Shown: positions 1-10,250 of the stretch, in pieces | Layout of the letters: each line of letters starts with the position of its first letter | How positions within the stretch are numbered: the stretch's first letter is position 1 | Assembly: GCF_963378075.1 (NCBI RefSeq) | Contig: NZ_OY726394.1 | Location: forward strand, 248,001-312,000 | DNA from: Mycolicibacter sp. MU0083 | GTDB lineage: Bacteria; Actinomycetota; Actinomycetes; Mycobacteriales; Mycobacteriaceae | Direction of reading: 5' to 3' | Length of the DNA stretch: 64,000 bases | Notes under the pieces: model-generated | Told to the model about the DNA's origin: nothing | The model's input: only the letters and a program-made list of their open reading frames with translations | Database searches by the model: none | Translations under genes and position numbers: made by a program

Positions 1-68
1 CGGACCCGGAGACCGACGCCGGCCAGATGATCCTGCGGAACTCGTTGGTCTGGGCCGTCAAGAGGTAG
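1..68 (+). CDS. 3' end of an unidentified gene
   Basis: One frame is open from the window edge to a TAG at 66-68 and would encode about 21 C-terminal residues ending in LVWAVKR. The piece is too short to place in a family. It lies on the same strand as the ESX-3 operon and is separated from it by about 270 bp of regulatory DNA. It could be a chance frame. Confidence 0.35.
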   Translation, partial: DPETDAGQMILRNSLVWAVKR

Positions 69-141
69 CGGTGTGGTTGCCGGCGGGTGCCAGGTCCGTG
101 GTGGAACGCCTGTCGGGCATGCGGTAACGTGCGGAGCAACC

Positions 142-154
142 GAAAATCATTTTC
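142..154. promoter_or_regulatory. Zur (zinc-uptake regulator) box-like palindrome
   Basis: GAAAAT-C-ATTTTC is a perfect hyphenated palindrome in otherwise GC-rich DNA, and it resembles actinobacterial Zur boxes. It lies about 190 bp before eccA3. In M. tuberculosis ESX-3 is known to be repressed by Zur in zinc, so the position fits. Assignment is by motif only. Confidence 0.65.
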
Positions 155-275
155 AATAAGGAGTCGGTGATGGTTTGGGGCGACCTCGGCGCGTCGGCGT
201 CCGGTTCGCGGTCCGGAAGGTCGCAGGTGGCAAGGGTGAAACCCGTTCGGCGACCGGCGGGAGCGATCTCGACAG

Positions 276-294
276 TTAGCTTATGCAATGCTAA
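276..294. promoter_or_regulatory. IdeR iron box upstream of eccA3
   Basis: TTAGCTTATGCAATGCTAA agrees with the 19-bp IdeR consensus TTAGGTTAGGCTAACCTAA at 14 positions and has the TTAG...CTAA ends. Flanking bases extend the arms to AGTTAGC/GCTAACT. It ends 48 bp before the eccA3 start codon, a suitable place for iron-dependent repression of the ESX-3 operon. Confidence 0.75.
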
Positions 295-342
295 CTTCAG
301 CCGGGTTGGTTCAGTCAAAAACAGCGAAGGAGCGAGCCACGC

Positions 343-2187
343 ATGAACAACGGTGATGCGGCTCTGCTCGCTCCGCAGCAGCCCGGGTCGACCCGGATAG
401 ACGAAGAAACCCTCAGCCGGTTCGCGACCTGCTGCCGAGCCCTCGGCATCGAGGTCTACCAGCGGAAGCGCCCCGCAGATCTGGCGGCGGCCCGCACCGG
501 TTTCGCGGCGCTGACCCGGGTCGCCCACGAGCAGTGCGACGCCTGGACGGGGCTGGCCGCCGCGGGCGACCAGTCGCCGCGGGTGCTGGCGGCCATCGCC
601 GAGACCGCCGCCACCGCCGGCGCCCTGCAACGGCGTCTGGACCTGGAGGCCGGTGCGCTCGGATTCCACTACGACACCGGGCTGTACCTGAAGCTGCGCG
701 CCACCGACGCCGACGACTTCCAGCTGGCCCACGCCGCGCAACTGGCGATGGCCGGCCGCTGCGGCGAGGCGAACGCCATCGTCTCCGAGATCGCCGAACG
801 GCGGCCCGGCTGGAACGACGTCCGCTGGATGGCGATCGCGGTGAACCACCACGCCGGGCGCTGGTCGGACATGGTCAAGCTGTTGACCCCGATCGTCAAC
901 GACTCCGGCCGCGACGAACTGTTCAGCCATGCCGCCAAGATCGCCCTCGGTATCGCCCTGGCGCGGTTGGGCATGTACGCCCCGGCGTTGTCCTACCTGG
1001 AGGAGCCGGAAGGCCCGATCGCCGTCGCGGCCACCGACGGCGCATTGGCCAAGGGCCTGATCCTGCGCGCACAGGGCGACGACGAGACCGCCGAGGAGGT
1101 GCTGCAGGACCTCTACGCCGCCAACCCGGAGAACGAACAGGTCGAGCACGCCCTGCTCGACACCAGCTTCGGGATCGTCACCACCACCGCAGCCCGGATC
1201 GAGGCCCGGACCGACCCCTGGGACCCCGACACCGAGCCGAGTGCCGAAGATTTCGTCGACCCGGCCGCCCACGAGCGCAAGGCCGAACTGATGGCCGAAG
1301 CCGAGCGTGAGCTCGGCGAGTTCATCGGTTTGGCCGAGGTCAAGAACCAGGTGCAGCGGCTCAAGAGCTCGGTGGCCATGGAGGTGGTGCGTAAGCAGCA
1401 CGGCCTGGCGGTCGGTCAGCGCACCCACCACCTGGTCTTCGCCGGCCCGCCCGGAACCGGTAAGACCACCATCGCCCGCGTGGTGGCCAAGATCTACTGC
1501 GGCCTGGGGCTGCTCAAGAAAGAGAACATCAGAGAGGTGCACCGTGCCGACCTGATCGGCCAGCACATCGGTGAGACCGAGGCGAAGACCAACGCGATCA
1601 TCGACAGCGCCCTGGACGGCGTGCTGTTCCTCGACGAGGCCTACGCGCTGGTGGCCACCGGCGCCAAGAACGACTTCGGTCTGGTCGCCATCGACACCCT
1701 GCTGGCGCGGATGGAGAACGACCGCGACCGGCTGGTGGTGATCGTCGCCGGCTACCGGGCCGACCTGGATCGGTTCCTGGACACCAACGAAGGTCTGCGG
1801 TCGCGTTTCACCCGCAGCATCGACTTCCCGTCCTACCAGCCGCCGGAACTGGTGGAGATCGCCCACAAGATGGCCGAGCAGCGCGACAGCCTTTTCGAGC
1901 AGTCCGCACTCGAAGAGATGCAGTCGCTGTTCGGGCAGTTGGCCGAGGCGACGCACCCCGACGCCAACGGCGTCGCGCGGCGCAGCCTCGACATCGCCGG
2001 CAACGGCCGGTTCGTCCGAAACCTGGTCGAACGCTCCGAGGAGGAGCGCGAATTCCGGCTTGACCATTCCGAACAGTCCGGCACCGGGGTGTTCACCGAT
2101 GAGGAGCTCATGACCATCACGACCGAAGACGTTCGTAACTCGGTGGCGCCGTTGCTGCGTGGCCTGGGCCTGGAGGCCAAGGCGTGA
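343..2187 (+). CDS. eccA3: ESX-3 cytosolic AAA+ ATPase EccA3
   Basis: EccA proteins are CbxX/CfqX-type AAA+ ATPases that act in the cytosol on type VII substrates. Here they would act on the PE5-PPE4 and EsxG-EsxH pairs with the chaperone EspG3. The 614-residue product has a helical TPR-like N-terminal half and a C-terminal AAA+ domain. Walker A GPPGTGKT is at residues 368-375 and Walker B VLFLDE at 427-432. The ATG is preceded by GAAGGAG at 326-332. Length is close to the roughly 630 residues of the M. tuberculosis protein. It is the first gene of the operon, behind Zur-like and IdeR-like boxes, and its stop overlaps the GTG of eccB3. Confidence 0.97.
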   Translation: MNNGDAALLAPQQPGSTRIDEETLSRFATCCRALGIEVYQRKRPADLAAARTGFAALTRVAHEQCDAWTGLAAAGDQSPRVLAAIAETAATAGALQRRLDLEAGALGFHYDTGLYLKLRATDADDFQLAHAAQLAMAGRCGEANAIVSEIAERRPGWNDVRWMAIAVNHHAGRWSDMVKLLTPIVNDSGRDELFSHAAKIALGIALARLGMYAPALSYLEEPEGPIAVAATDGALAKGLILRAQGDDETAEEVLQDLYAANPENEQVEHALLDTSFGIVTTTAARIEARTDPWDPDTEPSAEDFVDPAAHERKAELMAEAERELGEFIGLAEVKNQVQRLKSSVAMEVVRKQHGLAVGQRTHHLVFAGPPGTGKTTIARVVAKIYCGLGLLKKENIREVHRADLIGQHIGETEAKTNAIIDSALDGVLFLDEAYALVATGAKNDFGLVAIDTLLARMENDRDRLVVIVAGYRADLDRFLDTNEGLRSRFTRSIDFPSYQPPELVEIAHKMAEQRDSLFEQSALEEMQSLFGQLAEATHPDANGVARRSLDIAGNGRFVRNLVERSEEEREFRLDHSEQSGTGVFTDEELMTITTEDVRNSVAPLLRGLGLEAKA

Positions 2188-3806
2188 GCGCCTCGACCGA
2201 CCGCCCGGAGGAGGAGCGGCGTTCGTTCGCCTCGCGCACCCCGGTCAACGACAACCCGGACCGGGTCGAGTACCGCCGGGGCTTCGTCACCAAACATCAG
2301 GTCAGCGGATGGCGTTTCGTCATGCGCCGCATCGCCTCCGGGGTAGCGCTGCACGACACCCGGATGCTGGTGGAGCCGCTGCGCGCGCAGGCGCGTGCGG
2401 TGCTGATGGGCCTGCTGGTGTTGGCCACCGTGGCGGGCGGCTGCTTCGTGTTCACCCTGATCTGGCCCAACAGTGCGGCCAACGACGACCCGGTGCTGGC
2501 GGACCGGTCCACCTCCGCGCTGTACGTGCGGGTCGGCGACCAACTGCACCCGGTGCTGAACCTGACCTCCGCGCGCTTGATCGCCGGCCGTCCGGTCAAC
2601 CCGACCATGGTGAAGAGCACCGCGCTGGACAAGTTCGCCCGCGGCAACCTGATCGGCATCCCCGGTGCCCCGGAGCGGATGGTGGCCAACACCGCCCGTG
2701 ACGCGGACTGGACGGTCTGCGACTCGGTGGCCGACTCGGTCGGCGGAACGACCGTGATCGCCGGGCCGCTGGCCGACGGCGGATCCCGGGCCGGCGCACT
2801 CGACGCGCAGCAGGCGGTGCTGGCCGACAACGGTTCCGGCGCCTGGCTGCTGTGGGACGGCAAGCGCAGCCGGATCGACCTGTCCGACCACGCCGTCACC
2901 GCGGCACTGGGCCTGGGTGAGCGCGGATCGGCGGTGCCCACGCCGCGATCGATCGCCACCGGCCTGTTCAACGCGATCCCCGAGGCCCCCGCCCTGGTGG
3001 CGCCGGCGATCGCCGGCGCCGGTGACAAGCCGTCCTACGACCTGCACGCGGACGTGCCGGTGGGCGCGGTCGTCTCGGCGCACTCGCTGGACGGCGACGC
3101 CGAGGACACCCTGCGCTACTACGCGGTACTCGACGACGGGCTGCAGCCCATCTCCGGTGTGCTGGCGGCGGTGCTGCGCAACACCGACTCGCAGGGCCTC
3201 GGTCGGCCGCCGCTGCTGGGTGCCGACGACATCGCGCGGCTGCCGGTCTCGCGGCAACTCGACGTCTCGCGCTTCCCCGAGCGGCCGGTCACCATCACCG
3301 ACACGGTGTCGGCCCCGGTCACCTGCGCGCACTGGAACCGGACCGCCGGCGCCAGCACGAGTTCGATGACGCTGCTCTCCGGTTCGTCGCTGCCGCTGCG
3401 CGACGGCATCCGCACCCTGGACCTGGTGGGCGCGGGAGTCGGCGGGACCGCCGCCCGGGTCGCCCTGGCGCCGGGATCGGGTTACTTCGTCCAGAGCGTC
3501 AGCAGCGACCCGACGGCCGATCCGACTGCGGGCCCGCTGTTCTGGATCTCCGACACCGGTGTGCGCTACGGCATCAACACCGAGGGCGGAACCAACAGCG
3601 GCGAGGGCGACACCGTCTCCGCGCTGGGCTTGAGCGAACCGGCGCTGCCCATCCCGTGGTCGGTGCTGTCGCAGTTCGCCCAGGGACCCACCTTGTCGCG
3701 CGCCGACGCACTGCTCGCACACGACGGACTTGCCCCGGATCAGCGGCCCGGCCGTCGCGCCGCCGCCGAACTGGGTGCCGCACCTAACGGGGGAGAGACC
3801 CGATGA
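2184..3806 (+). CDS. eccB3: ESX-3 core membrane component EccB3
   Basis: EccB is a bitopic subunit of the type VII inner-membrane complex, and most of its mass projects into the periplasm. The product has 540 residues, with a cytosolic N-terminus of about 72 residues, one transmembrane helix at roughly 73-94, and a large periplasmic domain built of repeated blocks with two well-separated cysteines (TVCDS and VTCAH) that could form the family's disulfide. The GTG start overlaps the eccA3 stop as GTGA, and the gene ends in ATGA with eccC3, so translation is coupled. Length matches known EccB3 proteins. Confidence 0.97.
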   Translation: MSASTDRPEEERRSFASRTPVNDNPDRVEYRRGFVTKHQVSGWRFVMRRIASGVALHDTRMLVEPLRAQARAVLMGLLVLATVAGGCFVFTLIWPNSAANDDPVLADRSTSALYVRVGDQLHPVLNLTSARLIAGRPVNPTMVKSTALDKFARGNLIGIPGAPERMVANTARDADWTVCDSVADSVGGTTVIAGPLADGGSRAGALDAQQAVLADNGSGAWLLWDGKRSRIDLSDHAVTAALGLGERGSAVPTPRSIATGLFNAIPEAPALVAPAIAGAGDKPSYDLHADVPVGAVVSAHSLDGDAEDTLRYYAVLDDGLQPISGVLAAVLRNTDSQGLGRPPLLGADDIARLPVSRQLDVSRFPERPVTITDTVSAPVTCAHWNRTAGASTSSMTLLSGSSLPLRDGIRTLDLVGAGVGGTAARVALAPGSGYFVQSVSSDPTADPTAGPLFWISDTGVRYGINTEGGTNSGEGDTVSALGLSEPALPIPWSVLSQFAQGPTLSRADALLAHDGLAPDQRPGRRAAAELGAAPNGGETR

Positions 3807-6800
3807 GTCGTTTGATTTTCGAGGCACGTCGCCGGCTGCCGGCGCCGCCGATGGACAAGGGCACCATCACCATCGAGCCGCCGCCGGAGCTGCCGCGGAT
3901 GGTTCCCGCGTCGTTCCTGCAGCGCGCGCTGCCGGTGGTGATCGTGATCCTGATCGTGGGCATGGTGATCGCGATGGTCGCCACCGGGATGCGGCTGATC
4001 TCCCCGGTGATGCTGTTCTTCCCGTTCGCGCTGCTGGTCGCCGCGGCCGGTATCTACCGGGGCGGGGACAAGAAGGCCCGTACCGTCGAAGTCGACGCCG
4101 AGCGCGCCGACTACCTGCGCTACCTGTCGGTGGTGCGCGACAACATCCGGGGTTCGGCCGCCAAGCAGCGGGCCGCCGCCGAGTGGTCGCACCCCGATCC
4201 GGCGGATCTGACGGCCGTGCCGGGTTCGCGTCGGCAGTGGGAGCGCGACCCGCACGACGACGACTTCCTGGTGGTGCGTACCGGGCGGCACGCCGTCCCG
4301 CTGGCCAGTGCGGTGCGTGTCACCGACACCGCCGACGAGATCGACCTGGAACCGGTGTCGCACAGCGCCTTGCGCAGCCTGCTCGACACCCAGCGCACGG
4401 TCCGCGACGTCCCGGTCGGGATGGACCTGACGACGGTTTCGCGGGTCACGGTGCTCGGCGAGGGCGACGCGGCCGCCACCGACGTGCGCGCCGCGGTCCG
4501 CGCCTGGGTGGCCCAGGCCGTCACCTGGCACGACCCGACCATGCTCGGGGTGGCGTTGGCCTCACCGGAGCTGGAGAGTGCGGACTGGTCCTGGCTGAAG
4601 TGGTTGCCCCACACCGACATCGCCGGCTCGGTCGACGGGGTGGGCCCGGCCCGCTACCTGGCGAGCAGCGCCGAGGAACTGATCGCGTTGCTGGCCCCGG
4701 TGCTGGCGCAGCGCCCGCCCTACGACGGCGGTGCGGCCGAGTCCTGCCGGCACCTGCTGGTGATCGTCGACGACCCGGACTTCGACCTGACCGCTTCGGC
4801 GCTCGGTGCCGCGCGCGCCGGGGTCACCATCGTGACGCGCAGTGCGACGGCGCCGAGCCGGGAACAGTATTCCGACCCCGAGCGCCCGATCCTGCGCATC
4901 ACCGCCGGCGGCGGTGCCATCGACCGGTGGGCCACCGGTGGCTGGCAGCGGTACGTCGATGCCGCCGACCGGTTGGGTGCGGACGAGGCGGCGCATCTGG
5001 CACGCCGGCTGTCGCGGTGGGACTCCAACCCCACCCATGCCGGACTGCGGTCGGCCGGTACCCGCGGCGCGACCTTCACCACGCTGCTGGGCATCAACGA
5101 CGCCTCCCGACTGGATGTGCCCGCACTGTGGGCGCCGCGCAGTCGCGAGGAGGAACTGCGTGTTCCGATCGGCGTGACCGCGACCGGTGAGCCACTGATC
5201 TTCGACCTCAAGGACGAGGCCGAGGGCGGCATGGGCCCGCACGGGTTGATGATCGGTATGACGGGTTCGGGTAAGTCGCAGACCCTGATGGCGATCCTGT
5301 TGTCGCTGTTGACCACCCACCCCGCCGACCGGCTGATCGTGATCTACGCCGACTTCAAGGGTGAGGCCGGCGCCGACATCTTCAGGCACTTCCCGCAGGT
5401 CGTCGCGGTCATCTCGAACATGGCCGAGAAGAAGTCGCTGGCCGACCGGTTCGCCGACACGCTGCGCGGCGAGGTCGCCCGGCGTGAGCTGCTGCTGCGC
5501 GAGGCGGGCCGCGCGGTCCAGGGCAGTGCCTTCAACTCGGTGACCGAGTACGAGTCCGCGATCGCCGCCGGGCACGACCTGGCCCCGATCCCGACCCTGT
5601 TCATCGTCGCCGACGAGTTCACGCTGATGCTCGCCGACCACCCCGAGTACGCCGAACTGTTCGACTACGTTGCGCGCAAGGGACGTTCGTTCCGGATCCA
5701 CATCCTGTTCGCCTCCCAGACCCTGGACGTCGGCAAGATCAAGGACATCGACAAGAACACCTCGTACCGGATCGGTCTGAAGGTGGCCAGCCCGAGCGTC
5801 TCGCGGCAGATCATCGGGGTCGAGGACGCCTACCACATCGAATCGGGCAAGGAGCACAAGGGCGAAGGCTTCCTGGTCCCGGCTCCGGGTGCCGCCCCGA
5901 TCAAGTTCCGCTCCACCTACGTCGACGGCATCTACGACCCGCCGCAGACGTCGCGCTCGGTGGTGCTGCACGCCCTGCCCGAGCCGAAGCTGTTCACCGC
6001 GGGTGCGGTGGCCACCGGTGAGGACACCGTGATCGTGACCGAGCCCGAGGACGAGATCGTCGGGCCGCCGCGCAAGCTGATCGCCACGATCGGCGACCAG
6101 TTGGCCAACTACGGCCCGCAGGCGCCGGCACTGTGGCTGGCTCCGCTGGACGAGCCGATTCCGCTGGCCGCGTCGCTGGCCGGATCCGGTATCGGCGAGC
6201 GGCAGCTGCGCTGGCCGCTCGGCGAGATCGACAAGCCGTTCGACATGCGCCGCGACCCGCTGGTGTTCGACGCCCGCTCGGCGTCGGGGAACCTGCTCAT
6301 CCACGGCGGGCCGAAGTCCGGCAAGACCACAGCGCTGCAGACGTTCATCCTCTCGGCCGCGGCGTTGCACTCGCCGCGCGAGGTCAGCTTCTACTGCCTG
6401 GACTACGGCGGCGGCCAGCTGCGCGCGGTCGAGGACCTCGCCCACGTCGGCAGCGTCGCCTCCGGGCTGGAGCCCGAGCGGATCCGGCGGACGTTCGGTG
6501 AGCTCGAGCAGCTGCTCACCGCGCGCCAGCAGCGCGAGGCGTTCCGGGACGGCAGCGTCGGGGCGTTCAACGACGGCTACGGCGAGGTGTTCCTGGTCAT
6601 CGACAACCTCTACGCCTTCAGCCGGGACAACACCGACCAGTTCAACACCCGAAACCCGTTGCTGGCCAAGGTGACCGAGCTGGTGAACGTCGGTTTGGCC
6701 TACGGCATCCACGTCGTGGTGACCACCCCGAGCTGGCTCGAGGTGCCGCTGGCGATGCGCGACGGACTGGGTCTGCGGCTCGAACTCAAGCTGCACGACG

Positions 6801-7765
6801 CCCGCGACAGCAACGTGCGGGTGGCCGGGGCGCTGACTCGGCCGGCCGAGGCGGTCCCGGCGAATCAGCCGGGGCGCGGCCTGACCATGGCGGCCGAGCA
6901 CTTCCTGATCGCGCAGCCGGATCTGAGCCAGATCGCCGAGCTCAACGCCCGGCACCCCGGCCTGGCCGCACCGCCGGTGCGATTGCTGCCGACCAACCTC
7001 GCTCCCGAAGAGGTCGGTGTGCTCTATCCGGCCGCCGAACACGTCGTCATCGGTGTGCGCGAAGAGGACCTGGCTCCGGTCGAGGTCGACTTCACCGCCA
7101 ACCCGCTGCTGATGGTGCTCGGCGACAACAAGTCCGGCAAGACCACCTTGCTGCGCCACATCATCCGCACCGTGCGCGAGCACTCCACCGCGGACCAGGT
7201 GGCGTTCACCGTGATCGACCGCCGGCTGCATCTGGTCGACGAGCCGCTGTTCGCCGACAACGAGTACACCGCCAACGTCGACCGGGTGATCCCGGCGATG
7301 CTGGGCCTCTCGGCGCTGATCGGCTCCCGCCGGCCACCGGCGGGACTGTCCGCGGCGGACCTGGCCGGGTGGACCTACGAAGGCCACACCCACTACCTGA
7401 TCATCGACGACGTCGACACCATTCCGGATTCGCCGGCGTTGAGCGGCCCGTACGCCGGTCAGCGGCCGTGGACCAACCTGATCGGCCTGCTGGCCCAGGC
7501 CGGGGATCTGGGGCTGCGGGTGATCGTCACCGGGCGTGCCACCGGTTCGGCGCACGCGCTGATGACCAACCCGCTGCTGCGTCGCCTCAACGACCTGCAG
7601 GCGACCACGCTGATGCTCTCGGGTAACCCCGCGGACAGCGGCAAGATCCGCGGCCAGCGGTTCGGCCGACTGCCGGCCGGCCGGGCGATGCTGCTCGGCG
7701 ACACCGACGAACCCACCTACCTGCAGTTGGTCAATCCGTTGTTCAGCCAGAGCCTGACGCGCTGA
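3803..7765 (+). CDS. eccC3: ESX-3 FtsK/SpoIIIE-type motor ATPase EccC3
   Basis: EccC is the membrane-bound ATPase that recognises C-terminal export signals and drives transport. This single 1320-residue chain has two N-terminal transmembrane helices (about 44-62 and 65-85) and three ATPase domains. The P-loops are GMTGSGKS (485-492), GGPKSGKT (835-842) and GDNKSGKT (1107-1114). All three keep the lysine, so no domain looks obviously dead at Walker A. It is unsplit, as in ESX-3 systems generally and unlike the two-part EccCa/EccCb of ESX-1. The ATG overlaps the eccB3 stop. PE5 follows after 31 bp. Confidence 0.97.
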   Translation: MSRLIFEARRRLPAPPMDKGTITIEPPPELPRMVPASFLQRALPVVIVILIVGMVIAMVATGMRLISPVMLFFPFALLVAAAGIYRGGDKKARTVEVDAERADYLRYLSVVRDNIRGSAAKQRAAAEWSHPDPADLTAVPGSRRQWERDPHDDDFLVVRTGRHAVPLASAVRVTDTADEIDLEPVSHSALRSLLDTQRTVRDVPVGMDLTTVSRVTVLGEGDAAATDVRAAVRAWVAQAVTWHDPTMLGVALASPELESADWSWLKWLPHTDIAGSVDGVGPARYLASSAEELIALLAPVLAQRPPYDGGAAESCRHLLVIVDDPDFDLTASALGAARAGVTIVTRSATAPSREQYSDPERPILRITAGGGAIDRWATGGWQRYVDAADRLGADEAAHLARRLSRWDSNPTHAGLRSAGTRGATFTTLLGINDASRLDVPALWAPRSREEELRVPIGVTATGEPLIFDLKDEAEGGMGPHGLMIGMTGSGKSQTLMAILLSLLTTHPADRLIVIYADFKGEAGADIFRHFPQVVAVISNMAEKKSLADRFADTLRGEVARRELLLREAGRAVQGSAFNSVTEYESAIAAGHDLAPIPTLFIVADEFTLMLADHPEYAELFDYVARKGRSFRIHILFASQTLDVGKIKDIDKNTSYRIGLKVASPSVSRQIIGVEDAYHIESGKEHKGEGFLVPAPGAAPIKFRSTYVDGIYDPPQTSRSVVLHALPEPKLFTAGAVATGEDTVIVTEPEDEIVGPPRKLIATIGDQLANYGPQAPALWLAPLDEPIPLAASLAGSGIGERQLRWPLGEIDKPFDMRRDPLVFDARSASGNLLIHGGPKSGKTTALQTFILSAAALHSPREVSFYCLDYGGGQLRAVEDLAHVGSVASGLEPERIRRTFGELEQLLTARQQREAFRDGSVGAFNDGYGEVFLVIDNLYAFSRDNTDQFNTRNPLLAKVTELVNVGLAYGIHVVVTTPSWLEVPLAMRDGLGLRLELKLHDARDSNVRVAGALTRPAEAVPANQPGRGLTMAAEHFLIAQPDLSQIAELNARHPGLAAPPVRLLPTNLAPEEVGVLYPAAEHVVIGVREEDLAPVEVDFTANPLLMVLGDNKSGKTTLLRHIIRTVREHSTADQVAFTVIDRRLHLVDEPLFADNEYTANVDRVIPAMLGLSALIGSRRPPAGLSAADLAGWTYEGHTHYLIIDDVDTIPDSPALSGPYAGQRPWTNLIGLLAQAGDLGLRVIVTGRATGSAHALMTNPLLRRLNDLQATTLMLSGNPADSGKIRGQRFGRLPAGRAMLLGDTDEPTYLQLVNPLFSQSLTR

Positions 7766-7796
7766 TGCGCGTCGGCGTGTGGAAGGAGAAACTGTC

Positions 7797-8108
7797 ATGA
7801 CCCTCAACGTGCTTCCCGAAGGTCTGGCCGCTGCCAGCGCGGCGGTCGAGGCGTTGACCGCTCGACTGGCGGCCGCGCAGGCCAGCGCCGCCCCGTTGAT
7901 CACCGCGGTGGTCCCCCCGGCGGCCGACCCGGTGTCGTTGCAGACCGCCGCCGGTTTCAGTGCGCAGGGCAGCGAGCACGCCGCGGTGGCCGCGCAGGGC
8001 GCCGCCGAACTGGGCCGTGCCGGTGTCGGTGTCGGCGAGTCCGGCGTCAACTACGCGGCCGGTGACGCCGCGGGTGCTTCGACCTACTTCTTGGGCGCCC
8101 GCGGCTGA
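7797..8108 (+). CDS. PE5: PE family protein PE5, ESX-3 substrate
   Basis: This 103-residue protein is a PE domain alone, made of two alanine-rich helices with the PE motif in [11 protein letters not shown] near the N-terminus. PE5 pairs with PPE4, and the heterodimer is exported by ESX-3, with EspG3 chaperoning the PPE partner. The ATG at 7797 is chosen over an in-frame GTG at 7779 because GGAAGGAGAA (7781-7790) is an excellent ribosome binding site for it and the product then starts in the usual MTL way. The stop overlaps the PPE4 ATG by one base. Confidence 0.95.
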   Translation: MTLNVLPEGLAAASAAVEALTARLAAAQASAAPLITAVVPPAADPVSLQTAAGFSAQGSEHAAVAAQGAAELGRAGVGVGESGVNYAAGDAAGASTYFLGARG

Positions 8109-9559
8109 TGATTCCCGCCCCGGTCTGGATCGCCTCCCCCCCGGAGGTGCATTCGGCATTGCTGAGCAGCGGACCCGGTCCGGGTCCGTTGTTGTCGGCT
8201 GCCGGGGTGTGGAATGCGCTCAGCGTCGAGTACTCCTCGGCGGCAGACGAGCTCGGCGCGCTGCTCGGTGCGGTGCAGACCGGTGCGTGGCAGGGGCCCA
8301 GCGCCGAGCGGTATCTGGCGGCGCACGCGCCGTATCTGGCCTGGCTGGGCCAGGCCAGCGCCGACAGTGCCGGGGTGGCCGCACAGCACGAAGTGGCCGC
8401 CACCGCCTACGCCAGTGCGTTGGCGACCATGCCGACCCTGGCCGAGCTGGCCGCCAACCATGTCACGCACGGGACGCTGGTGGCCACCAACTTCTTCGGG
8501 ATCAACACCATTCCGATCGCGCTCAACGAGGCCGACTACGTCCGGATGTGGATCCAGGCCGCCACCACCATGAGCACCTATCACGCGGTGTCGGGGGCGG
8601 CGTTGGCATCGGCGCCGCGCGCGGTGCAGGCGCCGCCGGTGGTCAAGGCCGACACCGCGCTGCCCGCCGAGGACACCTCGTCGGGTGACGGGGATTTCTT
8701 CACCCGGCTCTTCGAGCAACTCGGCCAGCTACTGGCCGACCCGGTCGGCGTGATCCGCGAGATCCTGTCCACCCCGGGTGCCCTGGTCACCTGGTTCCCG
8801 TTGCTGTTCTTCATTGCTTACGAGGCCTTCTTCATTCCGTTCGGCTGGACCTTCTGGGGGGTCATGCTGGGCGCAGCGGTGGCCGCACCGATCATGCTCG
8901 GCGTCGGCCTGGCCTATCTCGCGGATCTGCTGGGCGGCGACTGGACCCTCGACGAGGCGCCGGCGCCGGCGCCGGGCGTGGCCCCGTCGGCGGACCGGCC
9001 GATCGTGGCGGTGGCGGGCTTCGGCCCCGGGATCGCCACCCCCGGCGCGGCCGGTGTTCCCGCCGCACCGGCCACCTCCACGGTGGCGGCGCCGCCCGCG
9101 GCGGCCGGGGCGATGGGATTCGGGTACCTGGTCAGTGGCGCCGACCCGGGCACCAGTCTGGGGCCGACCCTCACCGAGGGAAACAAGGCCAAAGCGCCCG
9201 CCGCCCGGGTGCCCGCGGCTGCGGCGGCGGTCGGTGCCTCCGCCCGGGAGCGGTCTCGGGCACGCCGTCGGCGCCGTGCGGTGCTGCACGACCACGCCGA
9301 CGAATTCATGGATATGAACGCCGGTCCCGGTCCCGCCGATGCGGCGCCGGAGACGGCGCCGTCGGCGGCCGGTTCGGACCGCGGCGCCGGAACGTTGGGC
9401 TTCACCGGAACCGTCGGCAAGCGTGCCGAGGCGACGGCATCCGGGCTGACCACCTTGACCGGTGACGGATTCGGCGGGGGCCCCAGTGCGCCGATGTTGC
9501 CCGAAACCTGGGGCGAGCAAGAACGTGTCGACACGGAGCCGGAAGCCGGGTCGACCTAG
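8108..9559 (+). CDS. PPE4: PPE family protein PPE4, ESX-3 substrate
   Basis: The 483-residue product begins with a PPE domain of about 180 residues. PPE follows an IAS tripeptide near residue 10, then come GPGPGPLL, the W-x-G turn (AWQGPSAERY) and NFFGIN, all typical of PPE helices. After the PPE domain there is a hydrophobic stretch at roughly 220-280 that looks membrane-active, then a low-complexity Ala/Pro/Gly tail. It is translated directly after PE5. PPE4 of M. tuberculosis is about 513 residues, so the tail here is a little shorter. With PE5 it is linked to siderophore-mediated iron use. Confidence 0.95.
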   Translation: MIPAPVWIASPPEVHSALLSSGPGPGPLLSAAGVWNALSVEYSSAADELGALLGAVQTGAWQGPSAERYLAAHAPYLAWLGQASADSAGVAAQHEVAATAYASALATMPTLAELAANHVTHGTLVATNFFGINTIPIALNEADYVRMWIQAATTMSTYHAVSGAALASAPRAVQAPPVVKADTALPAEDTSSGDGDFFTRLFEQLGQLLADPVGVIREILSTPGALVTWFPLLFFIAYEAFFIPFGWTFWGVMLGAAVAAPIMLGVGLAYLADLLGGDWTLDEAPAPAPGVAPSADRPIVAVAGFGPGIATPGAAGVPAAPATSTVAAPPAAAGAMGFGYLVSGADPGTSLGPTLTEGNKAKAPAARVPAAAAAVGASARERSRARRRRRAVLHDHADEFMDMNAGPGPADAAPETAPSAAGSDRGAGTLGFTGTVGKRAEATASGLTTLTGDGFGGGPSAPMLPETWGEQERVDTEPEAGST

Positions 9560-9608
9560 AAGTGCCGAAGAAAACAGCAGTGATGACAATCGAGAAAGGG
9601 GTGTGGTG

Positions 9609-9902
9609 ATGAGTTTGTTGGATGCGCATATTCCGCAGTTGGTGGCGTCGGAGTCGGCGTTTGGTGCCAAGGCGGCGTTGATGCGGTCGACGATGGCGCA
9701 GGCGGAGCAGGCGGCGATGTCGGCGCAGGCGTTTCATACCGGTGAGGCGGCGGCGGCGTTTCAGGGGTCGCATGCGCGGTTTGTGGCGATGGCGGCGCGG
9801 GTGAATGCGTTGCTGGATATGGCGCAGGTGAATTTGGCGGATGCCGGTTCTACGTATGTGGCGGCCGATGCTGCTGCTGCGTCGGGTTACACCGGGGTTT
9901 AG
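9609..9902 (+). CDS. esxG: ESAT-6-like secreted protein EsxG
   Basis: EsxG is a 97-residue WXG100-family helical hairpin that forms a tight heterodimer with EsxH and is the main ESX-3 cargo. The ATG at 9609 follows GAGAAAGGGG and gives exactly the length of known EsxG proteins (N-terminus [12 protein letters not shown]). As in other EsxG proteins, the turn lacks a canonical WxG and uses FQGSHARF. Codon use differs sharply from the flanking genes: TTG, GCG, CAT, TTT and AAT dominate where neighbours use CTG, GCC, CAC, TTC and AAC. esxH follows after 14 bp. Confidence 0.97.
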   Translation: MSLLDAHIPQLVASESAFGAKAALMRSTMAQAEQAAMSAQAFHTGEAAAAFQGSHARFVAMAARVNALLDMAQVNLADAGSTYVAADAAAASGYTGV

Positions 9903-9916
9903 GGAGGTTTTGTGCG

Positions 9917-10204
9917 ATGACGCAGATTATGTACAACTATCCGGCGATGTTGGCGCATGCGGCGGAGATGAACGGGTATGCGGGTGCGTTGCAGGCGGTG
10001 GGTGCTGATATCGCCAGTGAGCAGGCGGCGTTGCAGGCGGCGTGGCAGGGCGATACGGGGATGACGTATCAGGCGTGGCAGGCGCAGTGGAATCAGGTGA
10101 TGGAGGAGTTGGTGCGGGCGTATCACGCGATGGCGGCCACCCATGAGGCCAACACGATGATGATGAACGCGCGCGACACCGCCGAAGCCGCCAAGTGGGG
10201 CTGA
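9917..10204 (+). CDS. esxH: ESAT-6-like secreted protein EsxH (TB10.4)
   Basis: EsxH is the partner of EsxG. The heterodimer is secreted by ESX-3, supports iron and zinc acquisition, and in pathogens interferes with host ESCRT. The 95-residue product starts [12 protein letters not shown] and carries the W-x-G turn in [11 protein letters not shown], plus the C-terminal stretch [13 protein letters not shown]. It is nearly superimposable on M. tuberculosis EsxH as remembered. It shares the unusual G/T-ending codon pattern of esxG up to about position 10140, after which C-ending codons resume. Confidence 0.97.
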   Translation: MTQIMYNYPAMLAHAAEMNGYAGALQAVGADIASEQAALQAAWQGDTGMTYQAWQAQWNQVMEELVRAYHAMAATHEANTMMMNARDTAEAAKWG

Positions 10205-10250
10205 TTCTCCCTATGCACGAGGCCTGTTCGACGGTGAGGCGGTGATTGGG

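Noticed and set aside
4562..8050. Very long minus-strand open frame (over 1100 codons) opposite eccC3
   Set aside because: It is the antisense shadow of a high-GC gene: composition is Arg/Gly/Gln-rich, no domain is visible, and eccC3 on the plus strand is unambiguous.
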